Shown here one piece after another: positions 15,929 through 25,327 of a stretch of DNA of 64,000 nt; position 1 is the stretch's first letter; every line of letters begins with the position of its first letter. The DNA comes from an uncultured Hyphomicrobiales bacterium (GTDB taxonomy: Bacteria; Pseudomonadota; Alphaproteobacteria; Rhizobiales; Beijerinckiaceae). The translations under genes were made by a program, and so were the position numbers. The stretch is from the NCBI GenBank assembly GCA_903931945.1, contig CAIZEI010000043.1, positions 1-64,000 of the forward strand, read 5' to 3'. Below the pieces are notes generated by a model, which did not search any database, was not told where the DNA came from, and saw nothing but the letters and a program-made list of their open reading frames with translations.

Positions 15929-17470
15929 ATGCAGCGCGCTCTTAACGTCTCCCGGGAACAGAACTTTCCAGAATGGTATCAGGCCGTTGTCGATCAGGCA
16001 GACCTGGCCGAAAACAGTCCGGTGCGAGGCTGTATGATCATCAAGCCTTGGGGATATGGCGTCTGGGAGCTGATTCAGTCGGCGCTCGACCGTCGTATCC
16101 GGGAAACCGGGCATGAAAACTGCTATTTTCCATTGTTCATTCCCTTGAGTTTTTTGGCCCAGGAGGCAAGTCATGTGGAAGGCTTTGCCAAAGAAATGGC
16201 TGTCGTAACCCATCACCGTCTGAAAACAATCGATGGCAAGCTTATGGTGGACCCGGATTCGGCGCTCGAAGAACCGCTTGTTGTTCGACCAACTTCCGAA
16301 ACAATTATTGGCGACGCTTTCCGGCGTTGGATCAATTCCTGGCGCGATCTACCGATTCTGTTGAACCAATGGGCGAACGTTGTCCGCTGGGAAATGCGAA
16401 CGCGCATGTTTCTCAGAACAACGGAGTTTCTCTGGCAGGAGGGTCATACAGCCCATGTTGGCGAGGCGGACGCCATGCAGGAAACATTGAAAATGCTGGA
16501 GGTCTATCGAGAACTCGCAGAAGATATTCTGGCAATGCCGGTTGCCGTCGGCGAAAAGCCGGAAAATGAACGTTTCCCAGGCGCTGTCAGTACATTTTCA
16601 ATCGAAGCCATGATGCAGGACGGCAAGGCGCTGCAAGCGGGGACGTCACATTATCTCGGCACTAACTTCTCGCGTGCCCAGAACATTCGTTATCAGTCTG
16701 CGAGCGGTGAGCTTGAATATTGTCACACGACGAGTTGGGGCGTTTCGACCCGCCTGATTGGCGGCGTCATAATGACACACGGCGATGACGATGGACTTCG
16801 GTTGCCGCCCCGCATCGCGCCTCACCAGGTGGTGATTGTGCCCATGCTGCGCGAAAAACCTGAAGATGCGGCTGTGCTGGCCTTTTGCGATGAGTTAAAA
16901 AACGATCTCGACAGCCTCAGCGCCTTCCAGGCGCCGCTGCGGGCGCATCTTGATCGAAAATCCACACGTGCGGCCAACAAACGTTGGGACTGGGTCCGGC
17001 GTGGCGCACCCATTCTACTCGAGATCGGACCGCGCGACGCCGCCAATGGCGTTGTCACTCTCATCCGGCGAGACCGACTGCGCGACGGCGACAGGATTGT
17101 TTCCACAGCCTTTCCACGCAGGGAATTCCTCGCGCAGGTGTCCGCGATTTTGGTTGATATCCAGGGCAATTTGTTCCATGAGGCCAAAACCCGTCTCGAA
17201 TCCAATATTCGCAATGACCTCGCAACCTTTGAAGCGATAGCCGAATATTTTGGCGCAGCGTCAGAAGACGACAACAGTGGGTTTAAAGGCTGGGTCCGTG
17301 CTCCTTGGGCGCGGCCCGATGGCGCAGAGCTAGAGCAAATCGACGCAAGGTTGAAGGGCCTTAAACTCAGCCTTCGCAATGTTCCGCAGGGGCAAACGCG
17401 ACCCGCTGGACGCTGCGTCTTTACAGGGCGCGAAGCAGTAGAAGACATCTTGATTGCCCGCGCCTACTGA
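15929..17470 (+). CDS. proS: Prolyl-tRNA synthetase, archaeal/eukaryal-like type (ProS type 3)
   Basis: 513 residues. The class II motifs read RPTSETIIGDAFRRWI, WEMRTRMFLRTTEFLWQEGHTAH and LIGGVIMTHGDDDGLRLPP, and the protein ends in tyrosine (ARAY), all features of the archaeal/eukaryal-like ProRS. Alphaproteobacteria normally have a shorter enzyme of about 440 residues (type 2). It charges tRNA-Pro with proline. It stands 105 bases after ccmG and 185 before ppdK with no other tRNA-related gene nearby. It could be the sole ProRS, acquired horizontally, or a second copy; only the genome can tell. Confidence 0.9.
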   Translation: MQRALNVSREQNFPEWYQAVVDQADLAENSPVRGCMIIKPWGYGVWELIQSALDRRIRETGHENCYFPLFIPLSFLAQEASHVEGFAKEMAVVTHHRLKTIDGKLMVDPDSALEEPLVVRPTSETIIGDAFRRWINSWRDLPILLNQWANVVRWEMRTRMFLRTTEFLWQEGHTAHVGEADAMQETLKMLEVYRELAEDILAMPVAVGEKPENERFPGAVSTFSIEAMMQDGKALQAGTSHYLGTNFSRAQNIRYQSASGELEYCHTTSWGVSTRLIGGVIMTHGDDDGLRLPPRIAPHQVVIVPMLREKPEDAAVLAFCDELKNDLDSLSAFQAPLRAHLDRKSTRAANKRWDWVRRGAPILLEIGPRDAANGVVTLIRRDRLRDGDRIVSTAFPRREFLAQVSAILVDIQGNLFHEAKTRLESNIRNDLATFEAIAEYFGAASEDDNSGFKGWVRAPWARPDGAELEQIDARLKGLKLSLRNVPQGQTRPAGRCVFTGREAVEDILIARAY

Positions 17471-17655
17471 CTTAAAGGCCTATAATCCGGAAAAAAGGCA
17501 TATGTTCTGTCGACTTTCCCGCTGTGTGACTCAACTAAATCCGCATTGCCCTGCATTCAGGAATCGGTCAGGGTGAGGCGATAAATGGTCTAAAGAACGG
17601 GTTGTTGCGCGAGTCCGATCGGACGCGCCAATCCTTTAAAACGTGAGATTTTTCC

Positions 17656-20334
17656 ATGACGCAATGGGTGTACAGTTTTGGCGACGGCAGGGCCGAGGGC
17701 AAATCGGAAATGCGCGACTTGCTAGGGGGCAAAGGCGCAAATCTTGCGGAAATGTCGAATCTGGGGCTGCCCGTTCCACCTGGATTTACTGTTACGACCG
17801 AAGTTTGCACCTGGTACTACGCCAACGGGCGGAAATATCCTGCTGACCTCGCGTCTCAAGTGACTGCGGCGCTGGCGCAAGTGGAAGCAATCGCCGGACG
17901 CACATTTGGCGACGCTAGATACCCTCTGCTGGTGTCTGTCCGCTCGGGCGCTCGCGCCTCGATGCCCGGCATGATGGACACCGTATTGAACCTCGGTCTT
18001 AACGATGCAACGGTAGAAGCGCTGGCCAAGAGCTCGGGCGACGAACGGTTTGCGCGCGATTCCTATCGCCGTTTCATCCAGATGTATTCCAACGTCGTGC
18101 TTGATATCGAGCATCATAATTTCGAGGAAATCCTGGAAGAGTACAAGGATTACCGCAATTATATGCTCGACACCGATCTCACAGCCGCTGACTGGGCAAA
18201 GGTAATCGAACTTTACAAAGATTGCATAGCAAGAACTCTTGGAAAACCATTTCCACAATCGCCTCAGGAACAACTTTGGGGAGCGATCGGCGCCGTATTT
18301 GGTTCGTGGATGAACCAGCGCGCGATAACGTATCGCCGTCTGAATTCGATTCCCGAGAGCTGGGGCACCGCTGTCAATATTCAGGCGATGGTCTTTGGAA
18401 ATATGGGCGAGACCTCAGCCACGGGCGTAGCATTTACACGCAACCCATCGACTGGCGAGAATGAGCTTTACGGTGAATTCCTTGTCAATGCACAGGGCGA
18501 AGATGTCGTGGCGGGTATTCGCACGCCGCAAAATATTACTGAAAAAGCGAGAATTGCCGCGCATTCAGATAAGCCCTCGCTCGAAACCGTCATGCCCGAA
18601 GCGTTTCATGAGTTTGTCCGCGTGACCCAGATGCTGGAAAAACATTACCGCGACATGCAGGATATGGAATTTACAATCGAGCGCGGGAAACTTTGGATGT
18701 TGCAGACGCGCGGCGGCAAGCGCACCGCCAAAGCGTCAATCAAAATTGCGGTTGATATGGCGAACGAAGGTTTGCTTACGCAGGAAGATGCGGTGACGCG
18801 AGTTGACCCGCTGGCTCTGGATCAATTGCTGCATCCGACGATCGACCCGAAGGCTGAGCGCAAGATCATTGCCACCGGCTTGCCCGCTTCGCCCGGCGCC
18901 GCGCGCGGCGAAATTGTGTTCAATTCCGATGAAGCCGAGCAACTGAAAAGTGGCGGGCGGAAAGTCATTTTGGTGCGTGTCGAAACCTCGCCCGAAGATA
19001 TCCACGGCATGCATGCTGCGGAAGGTATCCTGACGACGCGCGGCGGAATGACTTCGCATGCGGCCGTTGTTGCGCGGGGAATGGGTAAACCCTGTGTATC
19101 AGGCGCGGGGTCAATTCGGGTCGATTACAACGCTCAGACTATGGTTTCTGGCAGTGTGACGCTGAAAAAGGGTGATATTATTACGATTGACGGTTCAACC
19201 GGACAGGTGCTTGAAGGTGCTGTCGCCATGCAGCAACCTGAGTTGTCGGGTGATTTTGGCACTGTGATGAGTTGGGCTGATAATGTGCGCCGCATGAAAG
19301 TTCGCGCGAATGCGGATACGCCAAATGATGCTCGCGTTGCACGACAATTCGGCGCAGATGGCATTGGCCTTTGCCGCACAGAACATATGTTCTTTGACGA
19401 TGACCGAATCATTGCCGTGCGCGAGATGATTTTAGCAGATGACGAGAATGGTCGCCGCGCTGCGCTTGCCAAATTACTGCCGATTCAGCGCGCTGATTTT
19501 GCCGCCCTGTTTGAAATAATGTCTGGACTGCCGGTGACCATTCGCTTGCTGGATCCGCCGTTGCATGAATTCCTTCCACATACTGATGCCGAAGTCGCGG
19601 AAGTCGCCACCGCTATGGGCGTCAGTGCGGAAAAGTTGAAGCGCCGCGCCGCCGAATTGCACGAGTTCAACCCCATGCTGGGGTTCCGGGGCGTTCGAAT
19701 AGCCATCGCCTATCCTGAGATCGCAGAAATGCAGGCGCGCGCGATTTTCGAGGGCGCTGTTGAGGCCAGCCGCAAGACTGGAAAGCCTGTGACAGCGGAA
19801 GTCATGATCCCTCTCATAGTCGGGCGTCCCGAGTTCGATTTAATCAAGAAGCATATTGTCGCGATGGCGGAGGCTGTCGAGAAAGAAACCGGCGTTGCAA
19901 CCCCCTATCAGGTTGGCACGATGATAGAACTGCCCAGGGCTGCATTACGCGCGGGTGAAATCGCTGAGACGGCCGAATTTTTCTCGTTCGGAACGAATGA
20001 CCTGACCCAGACCACCCTTGGGATTTCGCGTGACGATGCGGCTTCGTTCCTTGGCTTTTACACTCAAAAGGGCTTGCTGGCGGCAGACCCCTTCGTCACA
20101 ATTGATCAGGAGGGCGTTGGCGAATTGGTCAGGATGGCCGCCGAACGCGGACGGGCGGTGCGAAGCAATATCAAGCTTGGCATCTGTGGCGAGCATGGCG
20201 GCGATCCAGCTTCTATTGCCTTTTGCGAAAAGATTGGTCTCGATTATGTGTCATGTTCGCCGTTCCGGGTGCCGATTGCGCGCCTTGCGGCCGCGCAGGC
20301 TGCGTTGGGACGTAAGGCTGCGTCGCAGGCCTGA
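17656..20334 (+). CDS. ppdK: Pyruvate, phosphate dikinase
   Basis: 892 residues, full length. The enzyme interconverts pyruvate, ATP and phosphate with PEP, AMP and pyrophosphate. The ATP-grasp domain starts at GGKGANLAEMSNLGLPVPPGF; the swivelling domain carries TRGGMTSHAAVVARGMGKP with the catalytic histidine at residue 468 and the regulatory threonine at 466; the PEP-binding barrel ends with GICGEHGGDP, whose cysteine is residue 844. The threonine is the expected target of PpsR at 11938-12786. Together with pykA at 38326 this window holds both directions of the pyruvate-PEP step. Confidence 0.96.
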   Translation: MTQWVYSFGDGRAEGKSEMRDLLGGKGANLAEMSNLGLPVPPGFTVTTEVCTWYYANGRKYPADLASQVTAALAQVEAIAGRTFGDARYPLLVSVRSGARASMPGMMDTVLNLGLNDATVEALAKSSGDERFARDSYRRFIQMYSNVVLDIEHHNFEEILEEYKDYRNYMLDTDLTAADWAKVIELYKDCIARTLGKPFPQSPQEQLWGAIGAVFGSWMNQRAITYRRLNSIPESWGTAVNIQAMVFGNMGETSATGVAFTRNPSTGENELYGEFLVNAQGEDVVAGIRTPQNITEKARIAAHSDKPSLETVMPEAFHEFVRVTQMLEKHYRDMQDMEFTIERGKLWMLQTRGGKRTAKASIKIAVDMANEGLLTQEDAVTRVDPLALDQLLHPTIDPKAERKIIATGLPASPGAARGEIVFNSDEAEQLKSGGRKVILVRVETSPEDIHGMHAAEGILTTRGGMTSHAAVVARGMGKPCVSGAGSIRVDYNAQTMVSGSVTLKKGDIITIDGSTGQVLEGAVAMQQPELSGDFGTVMSWADNVRRMKVRANADTPNDARVARQFGADGIGLCRTEHMFFDDDRIIAVREMILADDENGRRAALAKLLPIQRADFAALFEIMSGLPVTIRLLDPPLHEFLPHTDAEVAEVATAMGVSAEKLKRRAAELHEFNPMLGFRGVRIAIAYPEIAEMQARAIFEGAVEASRKTGKPVTAEVMIPLIVGRPEFDLIKKHIVAMAEAVEKETGVATPYQVGTMIELPRAALRAGEIAETAEFFSFGTNDLTQTTLGISRDDAASFLGFYTQKGLLAADPFVTIDQEGVGELVRMAAERGRAVRSNIKLGICGEHGGDPASIAFCEKIGLDYVSCSPFRVPIARLAAAQAALGRKAASQA

Positions 20335-20410
20335 GTTGGATCGCCCGCAATTTCCCTCTTGCCCTTGCCGTCGTCCGTGACATGCTAGGGGGAAACGTCG
20401 GGAGGTTGCT

Positions 20411-21262
20411 ATGGACGACGTCAAGTCGAGATCAGGTTTGTTCCGCTGTTGTGCGCCGCTTGCAATTATGACTGCGTTTTTAGCGCCGATCGCTGCATCG
20501 GCAAGGGATCAGGGCGTCGCTGTTGACGCCGAACTCGTTTTTGGGGTCGATATTTCCTATTCCATGAACCGTCAGGAGCAGGAGTTACAGCGCGAAGGTT
20601 ACGTGAAGGCGCTGACTTCGCCCGAGTTTCTCAATGCGCTCAGATCCAACGCTCTGGGCAAAATTGCAATTGCCTATATGCAATGGGCGCAATATAATGA
20701 TCAGGATATCGTTCTTAACTGGACCTTGATCGACTCCCCTGAAAGCGCACGGGCCGCTGCGGACAAGCTTTCCAACGCGCCTTATCGGCGGGCGCGACGG
20801 ACTTCGATATCAGGCGCAATCGACGCCGCTTCACGCTTATTTGAAGCCAATGGCTTTAAGGGAGCGCGTCAGATTATCGACATCTCCGGCGATGGACCCA
20901 ATAACGATGGTAGGCCGGTGACGGAGGCGCGTGCAGATGCGATCGCCAAGGACATTTCCATCAACGGCTTGCCACTCGAGGGCATCAGGCCATATCTCGG
21001 CCCTGCTGATATCAAGGACCTCGATATCTATTACGAGGATTGCGTCGTTGGGGGACCCGATTCGTTCATGATTGCAGTGCGGGATGTCAAACAATTCGTT
21101 GACGCAACAAGGACCAAGCTGGTTCGCGAGATCGCTGGTGCGGTCGCACCGCAATATGGCTTGAAACAGGGTTGGCTCGTTCAGTCGGCCCAGATGCGCG
21201 CGCCGCGAATTTCCTGCTTGATTGGCGAGAAGCTTTGGGGCGGAGGGCGGCAAAGAAATTGA
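20411..21262 (+). CDS. DUF1194 family secreted protein with von Willebrand factor A fold
   Basis: 283 residues. After a short N-terminal segment a signal-like stretch (CAPLAIMTAFLAPIAASARD) leads to VDAELVFGVDISYSMNRQEQ, which contains the DxSxS metal-binding motif of von Willebrand A domains. DUF1194 proteins are common in Rhizobiales and of unknown function, presumably adhesion or protein interaction in the periplasm. A GGGAGG precedes the ATG. Its stop overlaps the TTG start of ggt, so the two are coupled. Confidence 0.85.
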   Translation: MDDVKSRSGLFRCCAPLAIMTAFLAPIAASARDQGVAVDAELVFGVDISYSMNRQEQELQREGYVKALTSPEFLNALRSNALGKIAIAYMQWAQYNDQDIVLNWTLIDSPESARAAADKLSNAPYRRARRTSISGAIDAASRLFEANGFKGARQIIDISGDGPNNDGRPVTEARADAIAKDISINGLPLEGIRPYLGPADIKDLDIYYEDCVVGGPDSFMIAVRDVKQFVDATRTKLVREIAGAVAPQYGLKQGWLVQSAQMRAPRISCLIGEKLWGGGRQRN

Positions 21263-23019
21263 AAGCGCATTTTTCAAGACGCGCCTTTACAATTGGCGTT
21301 GCAGGGCTGGCGACTGGTGGACCAGTTCTGGCGCAGGCCCCTTCGACCGAGGCGGTTCAATCGGAACCTATCATATCGAGCTATGCGCGCTCTTTGCCTG
21401 TGTTGGCTCGTCATGGAATGGTTGCCAGCCAGGAAGAGAAAGCCTCGCGGATCGGTCTTGAATTTCTTCGCGAAGGCGCCAATGCGGTTGATGCGGCGGT
21501 TGCGACGGGTTTTGCGCTCGCTGTAACACTCCCTCGCGCTGGAAATATCGGCGGCGGTGGATTCATGCTGATTCATTTGGCGCGTGAACAGCGGGATATT
21601 GCTATCGACTACCGGAAATTCGCCGGGGCGATGACCGACAGGGATGTCTTTCTTGACGCCGAAGGGAAATTTGCCGCAGCGAAATCTCAGTCAAGCGGGC
21701 TTGGCGTTGGCGTTCCTGGCACCGTGGCCGGCTTCGCTCTTGCCCATGAAAAATACGGGTCCGGCAAATTTACGCTGGCGCAATTGATGGCGCCCGCCGT
21801 GGCGCTTGCCGTGAATGGCTTCGCTGTCGATGAAGACCTTGCGGATTCACTGCCGATTGCGGCGCGACGACTTGGCCGATATCCCTCCAGCCAGGCTATT
21901 TTCTTTCGTGGGGATGGCGAACCTCTGCAATCGGGCGATCGGCTCGTCCAAAAAGATCTTGCGGCTACGCTGGATCTGATTGCGCGTCGCGGGCCAAAGG
22001 GCTTTTACGAAGGACCGGTCGCGCTGAAAACAATTGCCTCTGTCGGACGCGCTGGCGGGCGGATGCAGCTCGATGACCTGGCGGGCTATCGTGCGATTGA
22101 GCGCACGCCTGTGCGCGGGAGCTATCGCGGATATGAAATTGTTTCAATGCCGCCGCCATCTTCTGGCGGCGTGCACGTCATAGAGATTTTGAATATTCTC
22201 GAAGGGTTCGCGCTCGCCGATTTTGGTCCAAATTCGGCCCGCGCGATTCATCTGATTGCGGAAGCGTCGAAACTTGCATACGCGGATCGCTCGCTTTACC
22301 TCGGAGATCCGGATTTTGTAAAAGTCCCGGTCTCTGGACTGATTTCAAAGGCTTATGCCGAGAAATTGCGAGCGGGAATTTCAGAAGATCGCGCGCGGCC
22401 TGCAAGCGACATCGCGCCGGGACATCCGCTGCCCTATGAAAGCGACCAGACCACGCATTTTTCGGTTGTCGACTCAGAGGGCAATGCCGTCGCCAACACC
22501 TACACGCTGAATTTTTCCTATGGCCTTGGAATGGTCGTCGAAGGCGCCGGATTTTTGCTAAACAATGAGCTTGATGATTTTGCAGCGCGGGAAGGCGCCG
22601 CCAATGCTTACGGTCTAACGGGCGGCGCAGCGAACGCGCCAGGGCCGCGTAAACGGCCTTTGTCCTCGATGAGCCCAACAATTGTTCTGAAGAACGGCGC
22701 GGTGGAGCTGGTGACAGGATCGCCAGGGGGATCGCGCATTATCTCTATCGTTTTGCAGATCATTCTGAATGTGCTGGATTTTGGTATGAACCCTGCCGAG
22801 GCGTCAGAAGCTGCGCGCGTCCATGATCAATGGTTGCCCGACGTGATTGAAATGGAGCGAGGGATATCGCCAGACACGATGCGCCTACTGGTTGCTTTAG
22901 GTCATAAAATCAAAATTACGCGTGCCTTCGGTTCTGCCCAGACTATCCGCAGATTGGACGGAATGCTGATGGGCGCAGCAGATTCCCGGCAACGGGGAAC
23001 CGGCGTATCTGGCTATTAG
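21259..23019 (+). CDS. ggt: Gamma-glutamyltransferase, probably Tat-exported
   Basis: 586 residues from TTG 21259 (TTGA overlap with the previous stop), with a GGAGGG about 11 bases upstream; a longer frame to 21172 overlaps DUF1194. The N-terminus FSRRAFTIGVAGLATGGPVLAQA looks like a twin-arginine signal. The enzyme hydrolyses and transfers the gamma-glutamyl group of glutathione. The autocleavage site is QTTHFSVVD, with the nucleophile at residue 398, and the glycine-rich SGGVHVIEIL and STSP-like block PLSSMSPTIV are present. It should mature into large and small subunits in the periplasm. Confidence 0.92.
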   Translation: MKAHFSRRAFTIGVAGLATGGPVLAQAPSTEAVQSEPIISSYARSLPVLARHGMVASQEEKASRIGLEFLREGANAVDAAVATGFALAVTLPRAGNIGGGGFMLIHLAREQRDIAIDYRKFAGAMTDRDVFLDAEGKFAAAKSQSSGLGVGVPGTVAGFALAHEKYGSGKFTLAQLMAPAVALAVNGFAVDEDLADSLPIAARRLGRYPSSQAIFFRGDGEPLQSGDRLVQKDLAATLDLIARRGPKGFYEGPVALKTIASVGRAGGRMQLDDLAGYRAIERTPVRGSYRGYEIVSMPPPSSGGVHVIEILNILEGFALADFGPNSARAIHLIAEASKLAYADRSLYLGDPDFVKVPVSGLISKAYAEKLRAGISEDRARPASDIAPGHPLPYESDQTTHFSVVDSEGNAVANTYTLNFSYGLGMVVEGAGFLLNNELDDFAAREGAANAYGLTGGAANAPGPRKRPLSSMSPTIVLKNGAVELVTGSPGGSRIISIVLQIILNVLDFGMNPAEASEAARVHDQWLPDVIEMERGISPDTMRLLVALGHKIKITRAFGSAQTIRRLDGMLMGAADSRQRGTGVSGY

Positions 23020-23084
23020 GCAGTCGAATTGGATGGTGCGGTTCGTTTAGTTTTTGCGGGCGCTACAGATGTCAGGAGGATTTC

Positions 23085-24155
23085 TTGCCGATTTTTTCGA
23101 ACACTCTGAATTGGTTTGCCCAAGTGAGCGCTTGTGCGGTCCGTCTAACGTTCGTGGCGCTTTATTTCATGTGTACAACAGCGAACGCCGCCGACAAGGT
23201 GAGTGTCGGGATGCTCCGATTTGTGTCTTCCGGCCCCATGTTTCTTGCCATGGAACGTGGCTATTTCAGGGAGCAAGGCATCGAAGTTGAACCAAAGTTT
23301 TTTGAAGCTGCGCAACCCATCGCTGTGGCGGTTGTTTCCGGCGATATTGATTTTGGCGCAACAGCCTTTACAGGCGGCTTTTTCAATCTGGCGGGCGCGG
23401 GGCAATTGAAAATAATCGCCGCGCAGTCGAAGGAGTCCAGGGGGTTTGAGGGCAACGCAATCCTTGTGTCAAACGCCGCATGGGATAAGGGCTTTCACCA
23501 ACTGAAGGACTTTTCCGGCAAAAGTCTTGGCATTTCGCAGATTGGCTCTTCGTTCCATTACCAGATCGGACAACTTGCGCGAATCGCGGAATTCGATCTG
23601 AAAAGCGTGACGCTTCGACCCCTGCAATCCCTGCCGAATATGGTGGCGGCTCTGAAAGGCAATCAGGTTGACGCCATTATCATTGCGCCAAACCTCGCCA
23701 GACCCCTTGTTGCCGCCGGCGACGCTCATTTGCTTGGTTGGTATTCCGACTATGATGAATATCAGTTTGGCGGCCTGTTTACGTCCGCCCGGACCGCAAA
23801 AGAACGGCGCGAACTAACCCGGCGATTTGTCCAGGCTTACCAACGGGGCTGTAGCGATTATGCTGTTGCTTTCATGAACAAGGATTCCACCGGCGCGCGC
23901 ATTTTTGATGAAACGTCAGATTCCGCAGCAAAAATAATCGCGCCCTACGTTTATCCGAATGAGCCCACTGAACACGGAATTGCTCTCGTCAAGTCCTCTG
24001 CCTTTCCAGCGGACCCGCAGGCGCGTCTCGATGTTGCTGATATTTATAAACAAATTTCCTGGATGAAGGCTGAAAAGCTTGTCAACGACACTGTCGATCC
24101 GGCACTCACACTGGACCTCGGTTTTGTGCAAGGCCATTTTAACGTGCCAAAGTGA
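23085..24155 (+). CDS. ABC transporter substrate-binding protein, NMT1/SsuA type
   Basis: 356 residues from TTG 23085, six bases after AGGAGGA. A signal peptide ends near TTANA-ADKVSVGML. The motif FLAMERGYFREQGIEVEPKFFEAAQPIAVAVVSGDIDFGA (positions 23238-23360) is typical of the NMT1/THI5-like fold that binds sulfonates, nitrate-like or aromatic ligands. The region GSSFHYQIGQLA is the usual hinge block. No permease or ATPase gene is adjacent, so it is an orphan binding protein. The substrate cannot be told. Confidence 0.85.
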   Translation: MPIFSNTLNWFAQVSACAVRLTFVALYFMCTTANAADKVSVGMLRFVSSGPMFLAMERGYFREQGIEVEPKFFEAAQPIAVAVVSGDIDFGATAFTGGFFNLAGAGQLKIIAAQSKESRGFEGNAILVSNAAWDKGFHQLKDFSGKSLGISQIGSSFHYQIGQLARIAEFDLKSVTLRPLQSLPNMVAALKGNQVDAIIIAPNLARPLVAAGDAHLLGWYSDYDEYQFGGLFTSARTAKERRELTRRFVQAYQRGCSDYAVAFMNKDSTGARIFDETSDSAAKIIAPYVYPNEPTEHGIALVKSSAFPADPQARLDVADIYKQISWMKAEKLVNDTVDPALTLDLGFVQGHFNVPK

Positions 24156-24320
24156 GGAGGTTAAGATATCTGCGCTGAACGACATGTACTGATCCCTGAT
24201 CCAGCGCCGTCGATGTGACAGCCTATCCAAATTGCAACGCATTCGCCTTGCCGGATGAGCCTCCGGTCCGGTACATGTTGCTTTTCGCCGCCTTAGCGTT
24301 GGTGGATGTCCAGAGGCATC

Positions 24321-25298
24321 ATGTCGCAAACTGCAATTCCTGCCGCCAGATCCCCAACCCATGAACGATTGATCATCGTTGGATCTGGCCCTGCCGGCTA
24401 TACAGCGGCGATCTATGCCGCCCGCGCTATGTTGGCGCCTGTGATTATTTCGGGTTTTGATTCAGGTGGTCAATTGATGATCACGACGGATGTGGAAAAC
24501 TATCCCGGGTTCAAGGACGTGATCCAGGGCCCGTGGCTGATGGAGCAGATGAAAGCTCAGGCGGAACATGTCGGCGCCCGCATTGTGCCGGATCATGTGA
24601 TTAAGGCAGATCTTTCGCGCCGGCCATTCCTCCTTAAATGCGATTCAGGCGCGCAGTGGACTTGCGACACGCTTATTATTGCAACGGGCGCCAAAGCGCG
24701 TTGGCTGGGAATTCCGACTGAGGAAACATTTAAAGGCTATGGTGTCAGCGCTTGCGCGACATGTGATGGTTTCTTTTATCGTGGCAAGGAAGTGATAGTC
24801 GTTGGCGGCGGAAACACAGCAGTTGAGGAAGCTCTTTATCTTTCTCACCTCGCCTCAAAAGTGACGGTTGTGCATCGGCGCAACACTTTCCGCGCCGAGC
24901 GGATTTTACAGGATCGGCTGACGCGAAATCCAAAAATTGCAGTCATCTGGAATGCTGAACTTCTTGAAGTGACGGGCGCACAAAACCCACTTTCAGTTAC
25001 AGGCGTGCGGTTGCGCGATACAACGACAGGAGCCAATCGAAATTTGAGCGTTGATGGGGTTTTTATCGCGATCGGGCATTCCCCGGCATCCGAACTCTTT
25101 ATTGGTCAAATCGACATGAAGCGCTCGGGTTACATCCAGACAGTGCCAGGTTCGACTGCAACCAATGTGGCAGGTGTCTTTGCTGCAGGAGATGTGGCTG
25201 ACGAGACTTACCGGCAGGCAGTGACTGCGGCGGGCATGGGCTGCATGGCCGCGTTGGAGGCTGAAAAATTCCTGACGGCGATCACAGCTGGCGGCTGA
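24321..25298 (+). CDS. trxB: Thioredoxin reductase
   Basis: 325 residues. The FAD-binding GSGPAGYTAAIYAARA, the redox pair CATC at residues 145-148, the NADPH-binding VVGGGNTAVEEALYL and the C-terminal GVFAAGDVADETYRQAVTAAG are all in place. It uses NADPH to reduce thioredoxin. ATG 24321 was chosen because AGAGG lies just upstream; another ATG at 24306 would add five residues. A LysR gene follows after 29 bases, an arrangement usual in Rhizobiales. Confidence 0.95.
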   Translation: MSQTAIPAARSPTHERLIIVGSGPAGYTAAIYAARAMLAPVIISGFDSGGQLMITTDVENYPGFKDVIQGPWLMEQMKAQAEHVGARIVPDHVIKADLSRRPFLLKCDSGAQWTCDTLIIATGAKARWLGIPTEETFKGYGVSACATCDGFFYRGKEVIVVGGGNTAVEEALYLSHLASKVTVVHRRNTFRAERILQDRLTRNPKIAVIWNAELLEVTGAQNPLSVTGVRLRDTTTGANRNLSVDGVFIAIGHSPASELFIGQIDMKRSGYIQTVPGSTATNVAGVFAAGDVADETYRQAVTAAGMGCMAALEAEKFLTAITAGG

Positions 25299-25327
25299 TT
25301 CGCTAAAGGTATCAGCAAGGAGGGGCT

